Below, piece after piece: positions 5,958 to 6,043 of a stretch of DNA of 6,043 nt. This stretch comes from Acidimicrobiaceae bacterium (GTDB lineage Bacteria; Actinomycetota; Acidimicrobiia; Acidimicrobiales; RAAP-2). The translations under genes and the position numbers were made by a program. Location: NCBI GenBank assembly GCA_003157945.1, contig PMFY01000469.1:1-6043 (forward strand), in the 5' to 3' direction. How positions within the stretch are numbered: the stretch's first letter is position 1; every line of letters begins with the position of its first letter. The notes beneath the pieces are model-generated. The model was given only the letters and a program-made list of their open reading frames with translations, was not told the origin of the DNA and searched no databases.

Positions 5958-6043
5958 GGAACCAGCCTCCGGTGCGACGGTGGTCGAGACCTGGTCGAGC
6001 GACGATCCGGTCCGGTCGATGTGGTGCGCCCCCTGGGATTCGA

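Larger units (their letters stand above)
5775..6043. other. Non-assigned right end, three open frames, no callable gene
   Basis: After the last stop codon no frame is convincing. Over roughly 5890-6043 two plus frames and one minus frame stay open to the window edge. One plus frame gives Gly-rich sequence, another Val-Ala repeats, and the minus frame Ala-Thr repeats, all caused by the hexamer tract. None has a credible start with a ribosome site, a recognisable domain or a clearly better codon bias. No intrinsic terminator with a T run follows the secreted-protein gene. A gene running in from the right on either strand cannot be excluded. Confidence 0.4.

Noticed and set aside
5760..5990. Programmed +1 frameshift extending the secreted protein
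   Set aside because: The +1 frame is open past the stop codon, but there is no slippery site and the extension shows no Ig-like continuation. The second module already looks complete.
5262..6043. Minus-strand frame open from the right edge through the end of the secreted-protein gene
   Set aside because: It would overlap about 510 bp of a gene with a clear signal peptide and Ig-like pattern. Its sequence is Gly/Arg/Pro-rich and codon bias drops inside the overlap. A minus-strand gene ending nearer the right edge would need a stop that is absent.

Overview
The window is very GC-rich, with codons that mostly end in G or C, GTG as well as ATG starts, and closely packed genes. This fits a high-GC actinobacterium. 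The gene styles would suit an environmental lineage such as the Acidimicrobiia, but that finer placement is inference and no marker gene here proves it. No RNA gene, CRISPR array, transposase, integrase or phage gene was found.

Layout from left to right. Positions 1-1220 hold two minus-strand genes: a Nit-type carbon-nitrogen hydrolase (354-1220), followed by an alpha/beta hydrolase that starts 29 bp inside the first gene's 3' end and runs off the left edge (1-382). The two are probably co-transcribed. A short divergent region (1221-1305) separates them from a plus-strand alpha/beta hydrolase of the FrsA/Ayg1-like type (1306-2553). That gene converges on a minus-strand surE nucleotidase (2647-3495). 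After a 238-bp divergent gap comes a plus-strand aldose 1-epimerase-like gene (3734-4687). Positions 4688-4964 hold a small tandem repeat, a recognisable promoter and a structured leader. These serve the last gene (4965-5774), a small secreted protein with two predicted Ig-like modules and one cysteine pair per module. The final 269 bp hold a GGTGGC hexamer tract and inverted repeats but no gene that can be called.

The genes do not form one obvious pathway. The left half is hydrolytic: an amidase and two unrelated alpha/beta hydrolases, of which the amidase and the left-edge hydrolase form an operon-like pair. SurE is a nucleotide phosphatase and the epimerase interconverts sugar anomers, so both look like general metabolism or housekeeping. 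The secreted Ig-like protein appears to be an independently controlled surface or exported factor and is the least explained gene. I do not see convincing evidence of a new multi-gene system. The best leads are the secreted protein with its leader, and the palindrome inside the promoter between the two divergent hydrolase genes.
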